Assembly: GCF_000340215.1 (NCBI RefSeq)
Contig: NW_006921543.1
Span: 1,541,468 to 1,605,467 of the forward strand
DNA length: 64,000 nt
Reading direction: 5' to 3'
Source of the DNA: Pseudocercospora fijiensis CIRAD86
Lineage: Eukaryota > Ascomycota > Dothideomycetes > Mycosphaerellales > Mycosphaerellaceae
Made by a program: the position numbers and the translations under genes. The stretch's first letter is position 1. Every line of letters starts with the position of its first letter. A model generated the notes under the pieces. The model did no database searches and was not told the DNA's origin. It saw only the letters and a list, made by a program, of their open reading frames with translations. Positions 48,161 through 61,417 of the stretch are shown here, piece after piece.

Positions 48161-48473
48161 GTATATTACGTTATAGTACTATTGTCTATAATTGAATTAT
48201 ACTCTACTTTACTTTATTTTAAATCGTACTCTACTTTACCTCTTTTTAAAACAAAAATAGTTTACTTTATTATCTTATTATTCTAGAGGGTACGGCGGCG
48301 TGTCTTATTATTATTATCGACGCGTCCTATTATTATATAAGCCGTACTATATATATAAATAGCATATAAGCGAGGTAAAGTTTGCGTTATAGCAATCTAG
48401 AACGCCCTAGTAATACCGCTAGTTTTCGGTTATACGTAATATACGATATTAACCTCCTACTACTCTAACGAAC
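48161..48473 (+). other. G2 3' end with probable 3' LTR
   Basis: TTCTAGAGGGTACGGCGGCG is a purine-rich tract that ends at TGTCTTATTATT (48300), a good polypurine-tract/LTR junction. TATATATATAAATAGC near 48350 looks like a TATA box. The LTR end near 48430-48470 and its partner were not found, so the call is tentative. Confidence 0.45.
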
Positions 48474-51400
48474 CTACGACTATATACGCTCTCTAGTAAT
48501 ATACCGCTATACTATCGGCAACTCTATTATATCGAGCGACGCTAGTACGCCTAGCGATATTACCGTAATAGTACGCTACCGCCCTTAGAATAACAACTAT
48601 AGCCCGCCGCCTATCGCCTTATATATATACTACTAGGACGAATTGTCCGACTCTAGCTAGACCTAGCTAAAGGAACGCCGCTATAAGTCCCTACTATTCT
48701 TTGCTTTTTAAAAGCCTAAATTCGAGCTATATAACAACTACGCTACTACGCCGATAGAAGTAGTATAGAGACTTAATTACAATATCCTAGTAGAGTAGGT
48801 ACTAGTACTAGTATACCGCGAACTAGACTAGCCGCTACGCGACTACGTCGGCGAATTTATAAGCGCTAAAATCTAGACGCGAATCTATAATATACTAATC
48901 CTACGAGTTCTCCTTCGCAGACGCGCTACTACGATCTACCTAATTATAATCGTAGATTTTTTCCTATATAAGTATAGCTCCTACTATGCCTTTATTACGC
49001 GTATTCGCGTATAGGACTATATAGAAGCTATAGACTTCGCCTTACTATTCCTAGACTTAGAGCCTAGCGTAATAGACTATAACTTATTATAATGTATTAA
49101 GATTATACTCTAGGAAAATACGAGCCTTCGTAGATACGAAAAGAACGACCGCTTCGAGTAGGCCTGTTTCTTTAGCGTACTAGAATTCTGCTAGTTCCTC
49201 GATTAGGTACTAGACGTATCTAATACCGACGACGACGGTATAGTCGTTACGCTCCCTAATCCCTAGTATACGAAGCTTTTCTACGATCTAGACGATATCC
49301 CTATACTTATACGAAACTACGATATATACTACGCTATCCGAACGCTATCGCGGCTTAATATTAGTATAACTAATTACCTATAGTTAGGAGCGCTATATAG
49401 CGGAGATTACGTCTAGATAGTAACGTAGCTACTCTAGGTACTAGCGAAGTACGGTTTCTATTCTAACGCTATTAGTACTCTATATAACGTACTTAAAGAT
49501 ATACCTAGATAGTATAACGCGAATATCGACCTTGTTATAGTCTACGACTAGATCGTTTAGGTCGTAGGCTACGACGAGATAGAGTAGCGCCTAAATTATA
49601 ACGACCTACTAGGTTAGTATCCTAAGGAGTAGAAACTTACTACCGAGTAGATACGTAACTAGCAAATAGTAGCGATATACGTAAAAGTATAAGAAAAGAT
49701 TCTAGCCGTAGAACTAGTAGACCCTATTACCGGCGAAATAGCTACGCCTATACGATACCCTACCTAAGTCGCGATAACGGTAGACTTTTAAACCGAATAC
49801 TAGTACTAGTCCGAGCGTATACTTATAATCGTCTATAACTAAGACACTATCGTATAAAAGCATAAAACAGGTAGAGAGTAGAAGGATTACCGTAATACGC
49901 CCTACCGCTACTAAGGCGATAAAGGTTTAAATCTAGATAAGAAGGCCCTACGATATAAGTAGGACGCCGAGATAAGCAAAAAGAGTAGAAATAATAAGCA
50001 AAATAGACTAGGTAAAGACGCTACGTAAGACAAGTAAGATACTAAGGAGCTAGAGCCTATAACGTCTAGCGCGACGATCTTAATAAAAGATACCGAGATA
50101 TAGTATATTATAGCGGATACTAGAGCTAATCTACCGCTACCTAAGGGCTATTACCTTAAGAACTCCTTACAAAAGCACTAGCCGACGCTAGTCTAGGCGG
50201 TGCTTACGAACGTTTTCTTATATAAGATAACGCTTAACGCCGTTTATAAGGACGTCTAGATCCTTCTAGGATATACGATAATAGTACGTTCTATCGATAG
50301 AGAGCTAGGTAGATAAGTAGAAGCCGAGGATAGTATAGTAATTATAGTAGACGACGAGTAAGTACTTACCTTATATAGCTAGGTAGTATATAAATAGGTA
50401 GTTAGTAAGCTTCCCTAGGCGGACGCTAAGCTATTATAAGAACATATATACTAGCTAAAGGCTATTAACGAGCTATAACCGCAAAAGGACGCTACTACTA
50501 AATAGCCGAAATCGCTAAAGTATACTACTACCGACGAACTAAAGTCGCTAAAAGATACTAGTATCGCCTAAGCGTAGCTACCTAAGGACGCCGAGGATAT
50601 AAAGGAGACTAGTCTAGTCGCTATATTAACGGCCGTAGTAGGAAGTAAGGCTCCGGGATAGGATATCGAGATATAGGACCCTATAGAGGTACGAGAATAT
50701 AATAAAAAGCTCTAGAAGGTAGTAATAGAGGCAATTTTAGCCTATATAATAGAGCCTATAATAGTAGTATAGCTAGCCGAGGCCGTCTCTATCGCGTTTC
50801 TAAGTATAAAGACTATACTAGATACTAAGTCTACGTAGAAGGTACTAGAAGCTAACGTCGGTATAACTCTTACTAAAGTAGATAGCGCGTTTATCCTAAC
50901 CTCGAAAGATAGGTTAAAGGCGAAGATCTATATAATAGAAACTACCTACTTTAACGATAAGTATAATCTAGGATAGTATATCGTAGCGAACGACCCTAAG
51001 GCTAGAACGTTTAAGTAAGTATATAGCGAGGATAATAAGTACGACGATGCTCTAGCCCCTACTAACTATAACTCCCTAGTATATAAAAACTCTTATAATA
51101 GCGACAACTCTCTAGTACGTAAAAACTCTCGTAATAGCGATAACTCTTTAGTATATAAAAACGCTAACGATAGCGACGACTTATAGTACGGCGATTAGAA
51201 TAATAGTAAGCTATAGCGATACCCTATCCTAGATAGCGTTAATATAAATAGAGATATTCGAGACGCTATAAAATTATTAGGCGCCCGCTAGCGTACCGCT
51301 ACCCTCTCCTATATAACGACAGTAAACGCTATTAAAGCTGCTATAAAGAAGGATAATAACGCTATCGAGCGTTTTATAATAATAGATAAGTTAGCCTATA

Positions 51401-52000
51401 TAGGCTAAGTTACGCTCTAACTAGTATACGAGTACTAATTCCTTAGCTCGATATATAAGACTGCTTATATAAACGAGTACTTTAAGCAATTTATTAGCGA
51501 CTTTTACCCTATACCGGTACCTAGTATAGACCTACGTAGTAGGCTCTAAGCTATATTCGACTATATCTAGGGATACTATAGAGGCCCGCTAGTCTTAGGA
51601 CTAGCTCTATTACTCTATATACTACTATAGATACGTATAGTAGTAGAGTACGACGCTAACCCCCTAGCCGCTAACTATATAAACGAGATACCTAGCTAGC
51701 CTACTAATAACGCCGAGCCTACTAATAACGCTAATTCTACTATCTATACTAAGCCTACTAACGACGCCGACGCTAAGGACAATTAGGACTCTATATAAGC
51801 CGATACTAAGGACGCAAACGTTTAAGACCCTATATAAGCTAAGGACTATATCGAGAACGCTAGCGACGTATCTACTATCGACGATGCGATAAATACGCCT
51901 AAAGGCTAAGAGGAGGACAACGATAATAAGGACGTAAGGGAGACCCTACGTAGCTATAGGGTTAGGGATAGGCGTCCGGTAGGGGGGTAGGGGTCTAGCT
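48474..52000 (+). pseudogene. Unrecognised long degraded ORF
   Basis: One frame (1 modulo 3) reads from about 48475 to about 51990, about 1,160 codons, with RIP-type TAG/TAA stops only. No family was recognised. Visible: VYRELD.PLRDYVGEFISAKI near residue 115, a globular N-terminal half, a basic Lys/Arg/Asn stretch near 49960-50040, an Ile/Val/Leu-rich middle, a 36-bp (12-residue) repeat in triplicate at 51073-51180, and an Asn/Thr/Asp/Ala-rich end (PTNNA repeats). It may be a host-type gene or an ORF of another element; no LTR or inverted repeat was seen around it. Confidence 0.5.
51073..51180 (+). repeat. 36-bp tandem repeat, three units
   Basis: Units encode SLVYKNSYNSDN, SLVRKNSRNSDN and SLVYKNANDSDD in frame with the surrounding ORF. 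Confidence 0.85.
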
Positions 52001-52085
52001 AATTAGCTATAACCGGCGATACGATAAGGGCCGCGAGCTAATTAGCTATAACTAGCGATAGAAACGCTTACTTCTACGTATAACT

Positions 52086-52556
52086 ACGTATTATACTATA
52101 ACCTAGGAGTATTATACTAGTAATACTAAGTTTCTAAGTAGCCTATTACTATATTTAGTACTTAGTTTATATATAAATTAGCTAGGGTGTCTAAGTAATT
52201 TAAATAAAATCTCTAAGTAATAATATAAAGGGTTTCGAAGACGAGATTTTTATTTCTACGTATTATACTATAACCTAGGAGTATTATACTAGTAATACTA
52301 AGTTCCTAAGTAGCCTATTACTATATTTAGTACTTAGTTTATCTATAAATTAGCTAGGGTGTCTAAGTAATTTAAATAAAATCTCTAAGTAATAAAGTAA
52401 AGGGGTTCGAAGACGAGATTTTTATTTCTACGTTTAATACTATAACCTAGGAGTATTATACTAGTAATACTAAGTGTCTAAGTAGCCTATTACTATATTT
52501 AGTACTTAGTCTATATATAAATTAGCTAGGGTGTCTAAGTAATTTAAATAAAATCT
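52086..52556. repeat. 172-bp tandem repeat, about 2.7 units
   Basis: The landmark ACTATAACCTAGGAGTATT recurs at a period of 172 bp (unit starts at about 52089, 52261 and 52433). Units contain GTCTAAGTAATTTAAATAAA and TCGAAGACGAGATTTTTATT. The array shares TACGTATTATACT and AGTATTATACTAGTA words with the 721-1543 repeats. Confidence 0.88.
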
Positions 52557-53190
52557 AGATCCTAGAGCCAAATATTCTAGTATTACAATATTCGAGTATA
52601 TAGCGTAGGCGCGGCCGTGCGTCCTCTAAACACTAACTAGGGACATTAGAATGTTTGTACTAAAACGTTTGCTTTCTATTAGTAGACCTTGCCTATAGCC
52701 GTAGAATTCGCCTATAGCTATTTCTTCTTATTGCCCCTAAGAGTCGGTTATATACCTACGTATTATTTATATCCGACTCCCTTTACGTCGCTCCTACGTA
52801 AAGTTTAGACAATCTACCTTCGCGTCCTAAGTCTCGCTAATCTATCCTAGGGTAAATATAGCTACTAGACAATCTACTCTCTTTATTAGTAGCTTGTTAC
52901 TTTATATTATTACCTTACTATTATAGCAGATTACTAGCCCCTTTATTATATACAAGTCTAGGTTTCTTCTTTATAAGTATAACGCGCGTCTAATAGAGAT
53001 ATCTCGACCCGACTTAATCTTATTACCCCTACGTAGTATAAAGATTTCCTCGTAGTATAGAAACTAACTAACGAGAACGTAATAGCTCTTAAAGTCCTAC
53101 GCGGACCTAACGAACCTAGAACTACGAAGGCAGATACACTTAGGCGTATATTCGAATAGATCGGTAATTCTATCGAAAGTAACTCGGTTA
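52557..53190. other. No gene seen
   Basis: No readable frame was recognised. The sequence contains CTAAAACGTTTG at about 52651, resembling ACAAAACGTTTG at about 1541 just after the other repeat array. Confidence 0.4.
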
Positions 53191-53199
53191 GGGCGACTA

Positions 53200-54170
53200 T
53201 ACTCTAGCGGTACGCTCTATAGTACAAGATCTAGGAGACTAGTACTAATCCTTTACTCCGTATATCCTAAGCCTTCGTTCGAAGCTTCGACTAGTACGGC
53301 CTAATCTATTGCGCCGTCGTCCTCGGAACATCTATAGACGCCTCCCGCCGAGTAAGTAACTATATTATCGAAGCCGCCTAGGGCGAAGATTAGTTTACTT
53401 AAGCCTCGGAGCTTGTCCGGCTTCTGTTTAGCGCTCTACTTTTAGTACCTAAACGCATTCTCGCCGACATTGTAGCTACTACTCGGATTAGACTTAGTCT
53501 CGAAGAAGCCTATCGCTTCTAGATATAAGGCAAACGGAAGAGGCTCGCAGAAGCCTAGAACAGTCGCGTTAATAAGAGGAAGAGCGCTCTTTATAATTTT
53601 ATTACTAGTAGTAATATTACCGCTATAAGAGACGCTTATAAACCGAAACCTAGCAAGGAACGTACGATATAGGCCTACCTACCTAACATTCCTAAAGACT
53701 ATATCGTTCTCTAAGGCTTTAAAATAGGGCGCAATTTACTAGCGCCGAAAAAACACCTATTACGCGCCTTACGTAAAAAACATCTAAGGAAACCTAGGGT
53801 TAAAGCGGGTAGTAACATACTAGTACTAGATTTATAGCTAGAAGACGATAGCGTAGAACCCGATCTACCGGTATTAGACGACAAAGGAGGGAAAGGTACC
53901 TAGGACAATCCTCTTAATATAGACGGAGATACGGCTTCTAATTTTCTTAATATATGCGATAGATTAGAGCTCCGTTTACAATGTCGCCGGCTTAGCCGTA
54001 GAGAAGGGATAGAAGCCTACTATGCCTACTACCGCAAATAGTAGATAGACTTTACCTATACTTTGCTACCGAATATTAGAGAGCGTCTCGCTACGTTAGG
54101 CCGGCTACCGTATATATAAACTTTAATTACTCCGTTCCTACTACGTACCGTCCCTATACCTAATATATAT
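53200..54170 (+). pseudogene. Unrecognised degraded ORF upstream of the helicase
   Basis: The frame at 0 modulo 3 is readable from about 53200 (VVLGTSIDASRRVSNYIIEA) through RIRLSLEEAYRFQI, IPKDYIVLQGFKIGRNLLAP and LQLEDDSVEPDLPVLDDKGG to about 54170. About 320 codons, with mixed charge and many RIP-type stops. It may be an upstream gene or an N-terminal part of the helicase protein in another frame. Function unknown. Confidence 0.4.
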
Positions 54171-54171
54171 A

Positions 54172-54200
54172 AATGCTAACTATTTTGCTATATAGCGAAA
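54172..54200. repeat. Half-site resembling the fold-back elements
   Basis: ATGCTAACTATTTTGCTATA resembles one arm of the fold-backs at 59174, 61351 and 62200, followed by a weakly complementary TATAGCGAAAGATTA. Confidence 0.4.
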
Positions 54201-54619
54201 GATTAACCCGTTTTCTAGCTAGTAAAGTAGTCTATATCTTGTACCTTTTACTTAATCTTACGACCGCCTCGCTTAGAAGCCTATAATATATACATATATA
54301 GCTCCCTACTATCCCGAGGCCGATTAGCTCGTAGCTGTATACTATCTATTCTAACCGCCTACCCGGATTTCTAACTAGTTTATACCTACGCTATACTAAG
54401 TTATATTCTATACGACCTTCGCCTTATTATCTTCCTATATACTATTTATAGTAGATACGGCCTCTATAGAGATACTATTAAGGTTTGGGTTAGACAATCC
54501 GCGCCTTAACTACTTTAGTCTATAAAGGAGGCGATAGACGTACGTCTATTAACGCGCTCTCGCGATTAATATATTATTACGATCGAGATTATTAGGGTTA
54601 TAAGAACTACTTCTAATAC

Positions 54620-57600
54620 TTAGGGTCCTATATACCGGAAAGACACCGTTTCGAGGATTACTTCTATTATCTTCCTTAATATCGTATTATTAAGTACGTA
54701 ACTTGCCGATACGCCGTGCCCTCTTACTATTTTTACGCTTACCTTAGCCGCTAATACTAATATACTATTCCTATTGCTATCCGTCGCCTTCTTATCGAAG
54801 AATTCGAGCCGTTCCCCGATATTACTATAATACCCGACTAGGTAATTTGGCCCTAGCTAACCGACGATTAAGCCTCGGAGTTCCCGCTCTACTTCGATTG
54901 TTTCTAATATACTACTATCGACGAATAGGGCGAACAATATACGGCTGTCTTTTACTCGCGTACCTCGATATAAGAGTATTATAAAACGCGATATAAGTAG
55001 ACTAATACCTAGACTCGGGGCGGTAGTAGAAAAGCCCGACTATAAAAGATATCTAATCGCCTATAAGAGAGTAATATCTACGTATAGCAATTCTTCTACC
55101 TTATAGCTAGGTACGAACCTAGATAGAATCGCCTATTCTAGGTCTATCGTCGCGCTCGTATAGTGCCTATTTCCCCCTTATCGTATAACGACCGGTTTGC
55201 GTCTATCCTAATTAAAGCTTAGGCCGATATCTAAGAGAAACTAGACGAGGATCGAAATATCGTTTACGATAGCTTAGCCTACGTATCTGCCCTCCCCCCC
55301 TAGATTTAGCAACTCTTTATCGACCTTTACGTCGTCTTACTCTATAAAGACGAAATATAGGCCGCTATCTGCCTCCCTAAAGAAGATAATAAGCCCTATA
55401 CTATAGAAGTTATCGCTATCGCTCGCCGAGCGTTCTCTTATACGATAAGGCATTATAGCGAAAGTAGCCCCTATTTTAACCTTACTAATTCCCGCAAGTA
55501 AGCCCTCGCTAACTTTTATAATATAATATAGAAGTCCGACTATTATAAACATTTTCGCTTTTAGCGCTATAGGACCCGCTCGAGCGAAATTAAATATACT
55601 AACGCTATACTATACGCGCTAGTATATTTTATTCGTTATATCTCCCCTAAAGTTCTATTTTTCCCTTCTATAATGTCGCCTACTAATAAACTTAATAACG
55701 ACGTCGACGCCGAAGTCGCTAGTTAAGTAAGTAATAAAGTCGACGAAAAAGTCGACTATAGCTCTACCTAAGTAACGCTAACCGACGAATAGCGCGAACT
55801 CTAGAATAAACTTAGCGACCGCGTCCGAAGTAGTATTACCGAAACGGAAGAACTAGAACTATATCCTCTTATTTCCTAGTTATTACTCTCCCTATTCTAG
55901 TACCTAATTAGTAGTCGTCGGTTCTACTCCCTACTTCTTAGCTACCTTGCCCTTTATATAGTATAACCGCATTCGGGCGTATAGTAGAAGCCGAACGACT
56001 TTAATTACTATCTCTCCGCTATTATTTAGATAGGGTAACTCCTCGTATTTAACTACTCCCGGCGTTATAACTAGGGCTTCGACCGCGACGACGAAGTTTT
56101 AGAAACTATTAAGTATAAGATAGAGTTACTCTTTACGCGAGAGACTGCTATCCGAGAAACTGTCCGCTAGCGTAGTGCCCTCTCGCCTTTACTAGTAACT
56201 ATATATCGACTAATTAGGCTATCTAGGCCGCCGACGGTAAATCTGTTTAATTTAGGGACGTTATACTACGAGTTATAGACCTAACTACCCTACTCGAGTA
56301 TTACTATCGATAGGCGTATAAGATCCTACGGCGCGACCTCCTTTTCGAACTCCCGTATAACTCTATCCCTCTTACCGATCTTTATAACTGCCCTAAAGAA
56401 ACTACCTTCTACTTTGGCTTCCTCTAAGACAAGCGTAATACTACTATCGTTAACCTAGCTCGGACGTTCGTTATTAACGCTATCGCTAGTAATCCGGCTC
56501 TATTATATTTGTACTTAGAGGCCGGTTTAGATACACTCTGCCTTAGCTCGGTAGTCGGCGCGTATAAGCATTACGTTTAAGAGTTCCTTTAGCTACTTAG
56601 CGTCCTTATATTTATTAGTAGCGGTTAGCCTGCCTACGAATTCGAATTCTTCTCGGCGATATAGCGTAATACTTAGTCGGTCCGCTCTATTACTATCCGA
56701 GATAGATACGTTATAATTTACCTAACCTGTACTAAGCTCTACTAGAAGCTAAATAATAAACAAAACGTTCGCTTCCTATTTAAGCTCGGCCGCCTACTTA
56801 TCGATTACCTTATATATATTTAACTATTTCGCGAGCTCTACTAGTATTAATCTAACCCTAGGTAGATACTTAGTCCTTTCCTCTAGTCTAAGGACAACCT
56901 CGTCTAGTCGGATAATACTATAATCTAATACCTTCGTCGATAGACTATAGCCGCTAGCCTACCTGCCTTCGGTATTAGCGAGTAGCGTTACTTCTCCGTC
57001 GCTATCGTTAAGAAATTCTTTAGTAAGTTCGTAGGCTTCGATTAATCGGACGTAGACGACGAAGACAACGAGGTCGACGATATAGAAGTAGCTATAGCTA
57101 GGTAGCGTAACTATAGTCTCTATACTGCTAACATTTTATATACTAACGCTAATCTATTCGCCGCGTCGTCTAACTTATAGGATAGCTTAATCTAAGGCGG
57201 GTATCGTATATCTTATATCTAGTCGAACTTCCTCTAGCTTCCTACCGCTATTACTCGCTACTAGGGGACCTAGCCGTCGCTAGGTAGCTCTATTAGCAAC
57301 CTCTTAGCACTCGAGAATAGTAGTCTTACCCCCGTCTTTACTCTCGATAAAGCCCTATAGTACGCGCGCGAAATTATATAAAACCCGCGGCTATAGTAGA
57401 AGAGCGAGGGTTAAGCGACCGCTATACGATAGATCCTCTCTCTCGAGGCCCGACTACTCGTCGTCCTTAGTACTAGCGTCGGTAAGAGTCTCCTCTTTAT
57501 AGTTCCTTACTATATAAAAGGTACGCGGACTACTATACTTATCCTTCCTCTAGTTACTCTATAAGTTAATATACTTACCCGACTTAAAGCCGCTAAAGTG

Positions 57601-59150
57601 TCCTACGTAGTATAGTAACTAGGAATAGAGCGCCTCGCTTCCCTTATCCTAGTTAGCGCTAAGGCCGCCTACTCTACCTAATTTATTATATATATACGGC
57701 GTCTCGGGATCTAGAACTAGCTCGATCGTATCTTTATCGACGAGTGCTATTTAACCGTAACTACGTTACTATACCGCTCTATCTTTCGCTAATTTAGCTA
57801 TCTCGGGTCGATTAGTACCTAGGTCGTCTACCTAACCGCTACTCTACTACTATTAATAGAACCTAAATTCCTATAGCGTAACGTTATTACCTAGCCTATA
57901 ATAGTATAGCGGAGTACTAATCGCGCTAATATTATATATCGTGTTTCTTTATACTAGTAGGTATAGTTACTACTTATAGTCGTACGACTTATTAGGAAGT
58001 AACCTAGAGCGAGTATATTCGTACCTAGCGATCGCGTCCTAGTATTCGTATATAGTCTCGACTACGCCGAGTAGCTAGCGAGAGAAATTAATTGCCTATA
58101 CTTTACCGCCGCTAGTAGAACTACTAGCGAGAAAGAATAGCTACTCGACGCCTAGCTTAATAGCACCGACAATCTATTTCTTATTACTACTCCTACGCTT
58201 AGCGAAGGATTCGACGTACTACGTATCCGGGTTATTATCTACGTCGGCCTACTACCCTTACTAATATTATTCGTATAATAGTCCAGTCGCGCTAGGCGAG
58301 ATAGAAAGCTAGTACTATCTTACCTCCTACTACTAACTAAACTAACTATACTAGCAATAGTCGACTAGAGTAAGCTTAGCTTCGATTAATACCCTTACGT
58401 AGATAACGTTAGCTATATATAGTAGCGCGAGAGGCAAGCTATATAGCAATATACTCGCGTAGGTAAATGTTTGCGTCTAATTATATCTAATTACCTCGAT
58501 AGTCCCTAATTCCGCCTAATATATATATCTAACCTAGACGATAGTAACAAGCTCTACTAACGATATATATACCGACTAGTACCGCCTCTAACCTAGCCCG
58601 AAACGCTATAGGCTTAGGCGATCCGTCGGTAGACTGCCTATTTCTAGCGTATCTAGTAAAACGAAGCTAGTAGTATAATATAGTTCGACCGCAACCTCGC
58701 CGTTATCTAATAACTATATACTATCTACTACTTCGTTAATCCCCGCCTCCCTATATACTAATTCTCTTAATACCTACGCGCTAACTTCGTAGTTACGAAG
58801 AAGAGGTAAGCGCTCTAGGCTAAGCCGATCGAGAGGTACTATACCTACTTCTACTACTATTTCCCTTTTACTATATACTAGGAATATAGTAAGCAAACAC
58901 GGAGTTATTAATAGCTAGACGTTATATAGCTAGTCGCTATCGGCGTATTCTAGTCGCTATAGATAGGTCCTACTTAGATCCGGGATAAATTCTAGTACTA
59001 ATTTAAAACGCTAGAGGAATACCTCGAGTAGATAACTTAGAGTACTATATAGGATAGAGAAAAGGCTATCTAAGGTATTCGTCTCTACGCTATCGCTATC
59101 GAGCACGTTCTAGCTAGGAACGTTTAACTAGATCCGGTACCTACTAACAA
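54620..59150 (+). pseudogene. OrsD-type RecQ-like DEAD/DEAH helicase, degraded
   Basis: The N-terminal OrsD (DUF3505) zinc-finger remnant at about 54660-54770 reads YRIIKYVTCRYAVPSYYF, where YV.C stands for CxxC and Tyr for His. The frame is 2 modulo 3 to about 56180, then 1 modulo 3, so there is at least one frameshift or a lost intron. A block IR..RYFSVAIVKKFFSKF (about 57000) precedes the ATPase, as in OrsD helicases. Helicase motifs: I, LSTSVGKSLLF (57466-57498); II, DECY (57739-57750; His to Tyr by RIP in the usual DECH); III, YLTATL (about 57825); VI, QQSSRARRDRK (about 58276-58308). The family is known near fungal chromosome ends. Length about 1,500 codons, as expected. Confidence 0.85.
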
Positions 59151-59173
59151 CTATATAGAGTAGGAATTCTAGA

Positions 59174-59255
59174 CGCTAACTATTTCGCTAGCCGGAAAAA
59201 AAAACAATAATATACCGGTTGTACTATTTACTTTTCCGTCTAGCGAAATAGTCGG
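59174..59255. repeat. Fold-back element 1
   Basis: CTAACTATTTCGCTAGCCGG at the left pairs with TCTAGCGAAATAGTCGG at the right around an A-rich and T-rich middle, a hairpin-forming unit of about 80 bp. Confidence 0.7.
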
Positions 59256-61350
59256 TACGTAGCTATATTATCGCTATATTAACTCGGCAGTTAGGCGGGA
59301 GTAATAGTCTCTAATCTACTAACGATATTATTATACTAGTATCCTTATTAAATTAATAACGCTATAGCGTCGCTACGCTCGTACGCTATAGTATAAGATG
59401 TCTACCGACGTTAGAAGTAGAGTATATAACTAAATAGTTATAGCTAGCATTTACCTATATCGGTAGACCGCTTAAGTTAAATACGGATAGAGCGTAGTTA
59501 GTCGAGATCTAAAATATAAACTATCTGTATACCGAACTACTATTACTCGATATATTCTACTCTCTCTATCCTTACCCTAACTGCCTCCTCGTCGCCTTTC
59601 GTCTACGTCGTATATTAACCTACCGACGATAATATACTAATAGTATCGTCGCCCTTCGTTAGAGTATTTCTACCTATAGACTTGTTATCGCTACTACTAT
59701 CTCTACGATCTGTTCCTCTAGTACCTCTATACTTAGCTACTCTTTATTTACTATTCGCCCTTATACTACCTAGCTAGCTAACAAATCTTCCTCTACGCTC
59801 CTCCTCCCGCTTATTCCCTATTTATCGTAGCCTTCGCTTAGTCTGCCTATTCCTCCTCTATTAACCTCTATTATGCCCTTACTTAATCTACCTATTACTC
59901 TCTCGTTAACTTCTATTATACTCTTACCTACTATTATATTACTACCTACCGGTACACTATCTACCTAATCGCTAGGCCTATTAACCCGCGCCTACGTCGC
60001 TAACTTATCTAGTCGCTATTCCTCTATTTCTATCCTATAATAGTATATTTCCTATATAAATAAAAACGCTATATATTCTACGTAATATAACTATTTCTCC
60101 TCTGCCGAGAAGCTCGCCTAGTTATACTATAGAAGTAGTAGCGGTCGCTCGTATAACTATCGTCGTATTAATATTCTATCGCAATACTTAGCTATATTAC
60201 TAGTCGCTAGCGCCGGCTCGGCATAACTCGCTAATATTTAGTAGTCGGCTATCTCGGTAGTCTTACTCGTATCTGCGCGACGGCTAGCCGTAGAGAGAAG
60301 TTTCGGAATAGCGACGTACTTAAGTAGTTTAGTAGGCGAAATCGGATAAAGGTAGGATACGGACAATCTCTAGAACCGACGTCCTTTTATATCTTTCCTC
60401 GCTATATATATTAGACTACCTACCGTATCGCTACTTTGTCTATTATTGTAGCCGATCCTACCTTACGTCCTCCTAGAACCGTACGTAAACTCGATTAAAT
60501 TTTACTATACCGCTCGTACTTACGCGTCCGCCTCTACTTATTATATACTATTTCTTTTATAATATGCTATTCGCCTACGTACTCTCTCTAGTATACTCGA
60601 ATAGCGCGGTTATACCGCACCGTATTTCGATCTAGGCGTCGTATTTGAAATCCGCGTATATAAGTTAGGTTTGATTTAATGTCTCTTTGTACGTCGTCGT
60701 ATATTATCTATTATAATCTCTTATATTCCCTCTAGCCCTTATTATTACTTAGGGGTCGAGCGCTAATACTATAGCTCTCTCGCCTCGCATTTATACGTAC
60801 TATCGACGGCAGCTAATAAAGTGCTACTTATCTAGGTTATTTCTTACTACCGGTATCTGCTTTATACCTATTATCCTAGCGAGTGCGCTAATACCCCGAC
60901 CGATCGACGTACTAGCTTAGTTTCTATACTATCGTACTAACTATAGGCCTCCTCTAGTAGTTAGGTTAGATCTCGCTAGTAGAGGATATACTCGGTTAAG
61001 TCGGATTATACCCTATATAACTTAACGTAGGTATACTTGCTAGACAATCTACCGGTTTTTCCCTATCTCGCGATACCTATATTAAAATACTAGAGCCTAT
61101 CGGTAAAGGAGTCGGCTAGATCGAGTATTATTAGATATAAGCTATTTATAGAGATCTTATACGTTAACCTACTTATATATATAGTATAGTCGATACTACG
61201 CCGTAGTACCGCTAAATATCGCTAGCTACGTATAGGAGGTAAATGTATATAGTTATAGTGCTACCGGAATTTCTATATCTAGCACTTCTATCGTATAAGA
61301 CTTAGGCGTTATATAACCTAGGGCTAATCTACTAAACGACGATTAGATAC
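59256..61350 (+). pseudogene. Unrecognised degraded sequence with a readable + frame
   Basis: No family was recognised. A + frame near 60700-61340 is fairly open and protein-like (GRALILQLSRLAFIRTIDG, then TYIKILQPIGKGVGQIEYYQ, then MYIVIVLPEFLYLALLSYKT), cut by TAG/TAA. The first kilobase shows nothing certain. It could be another relic next to the helicase. Confidence 0.3.
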
Positions 61351-61417
61351 GAACCGGTTTGCTAGGCGGCAAACTATATTATCTATATTACTTTTACTAG
61401 CTAGCAAAATAGTTAGC
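61351..61417. repeat. Fold-back element 2
   Basis: The left arm GGTTTGCTAGGCGGCAA pairs imperfectly with the right arm TAGCTAGCAAAATAGTTAGC. The right flank CACTCTTATAT is the same as in element 3. Confidence 0.65.

Larger units (their letters stand above)
1700..48470 (+). mobile_element. G2: outer Ty3/Gypsy chromovirus, split by three insertions
   Basis: The pieces 1.75-3.34, 10.44-14.09, 26.45-28.20 and 46.80-48.16 kb join into one + strand element in the order Gag, protease, reverse transcriptase, RNase H, integrase, chromodomain. Each junction is bounded by the target duplication of an inserted element, which proves the pieces were once continuous. Without insertions it is about 8-9 kb, normal for a chromovirus with a long 5' ORF. 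Its 5' LTR was not found. A probable 3' LTR begins at 48300. It is the oldest element here because all others lie inside it. Confidence 0.75.

Noticed and set aside
55337..55552. 71-codon - strand open frame
   Set aside because: Antisense of the helicase gene.
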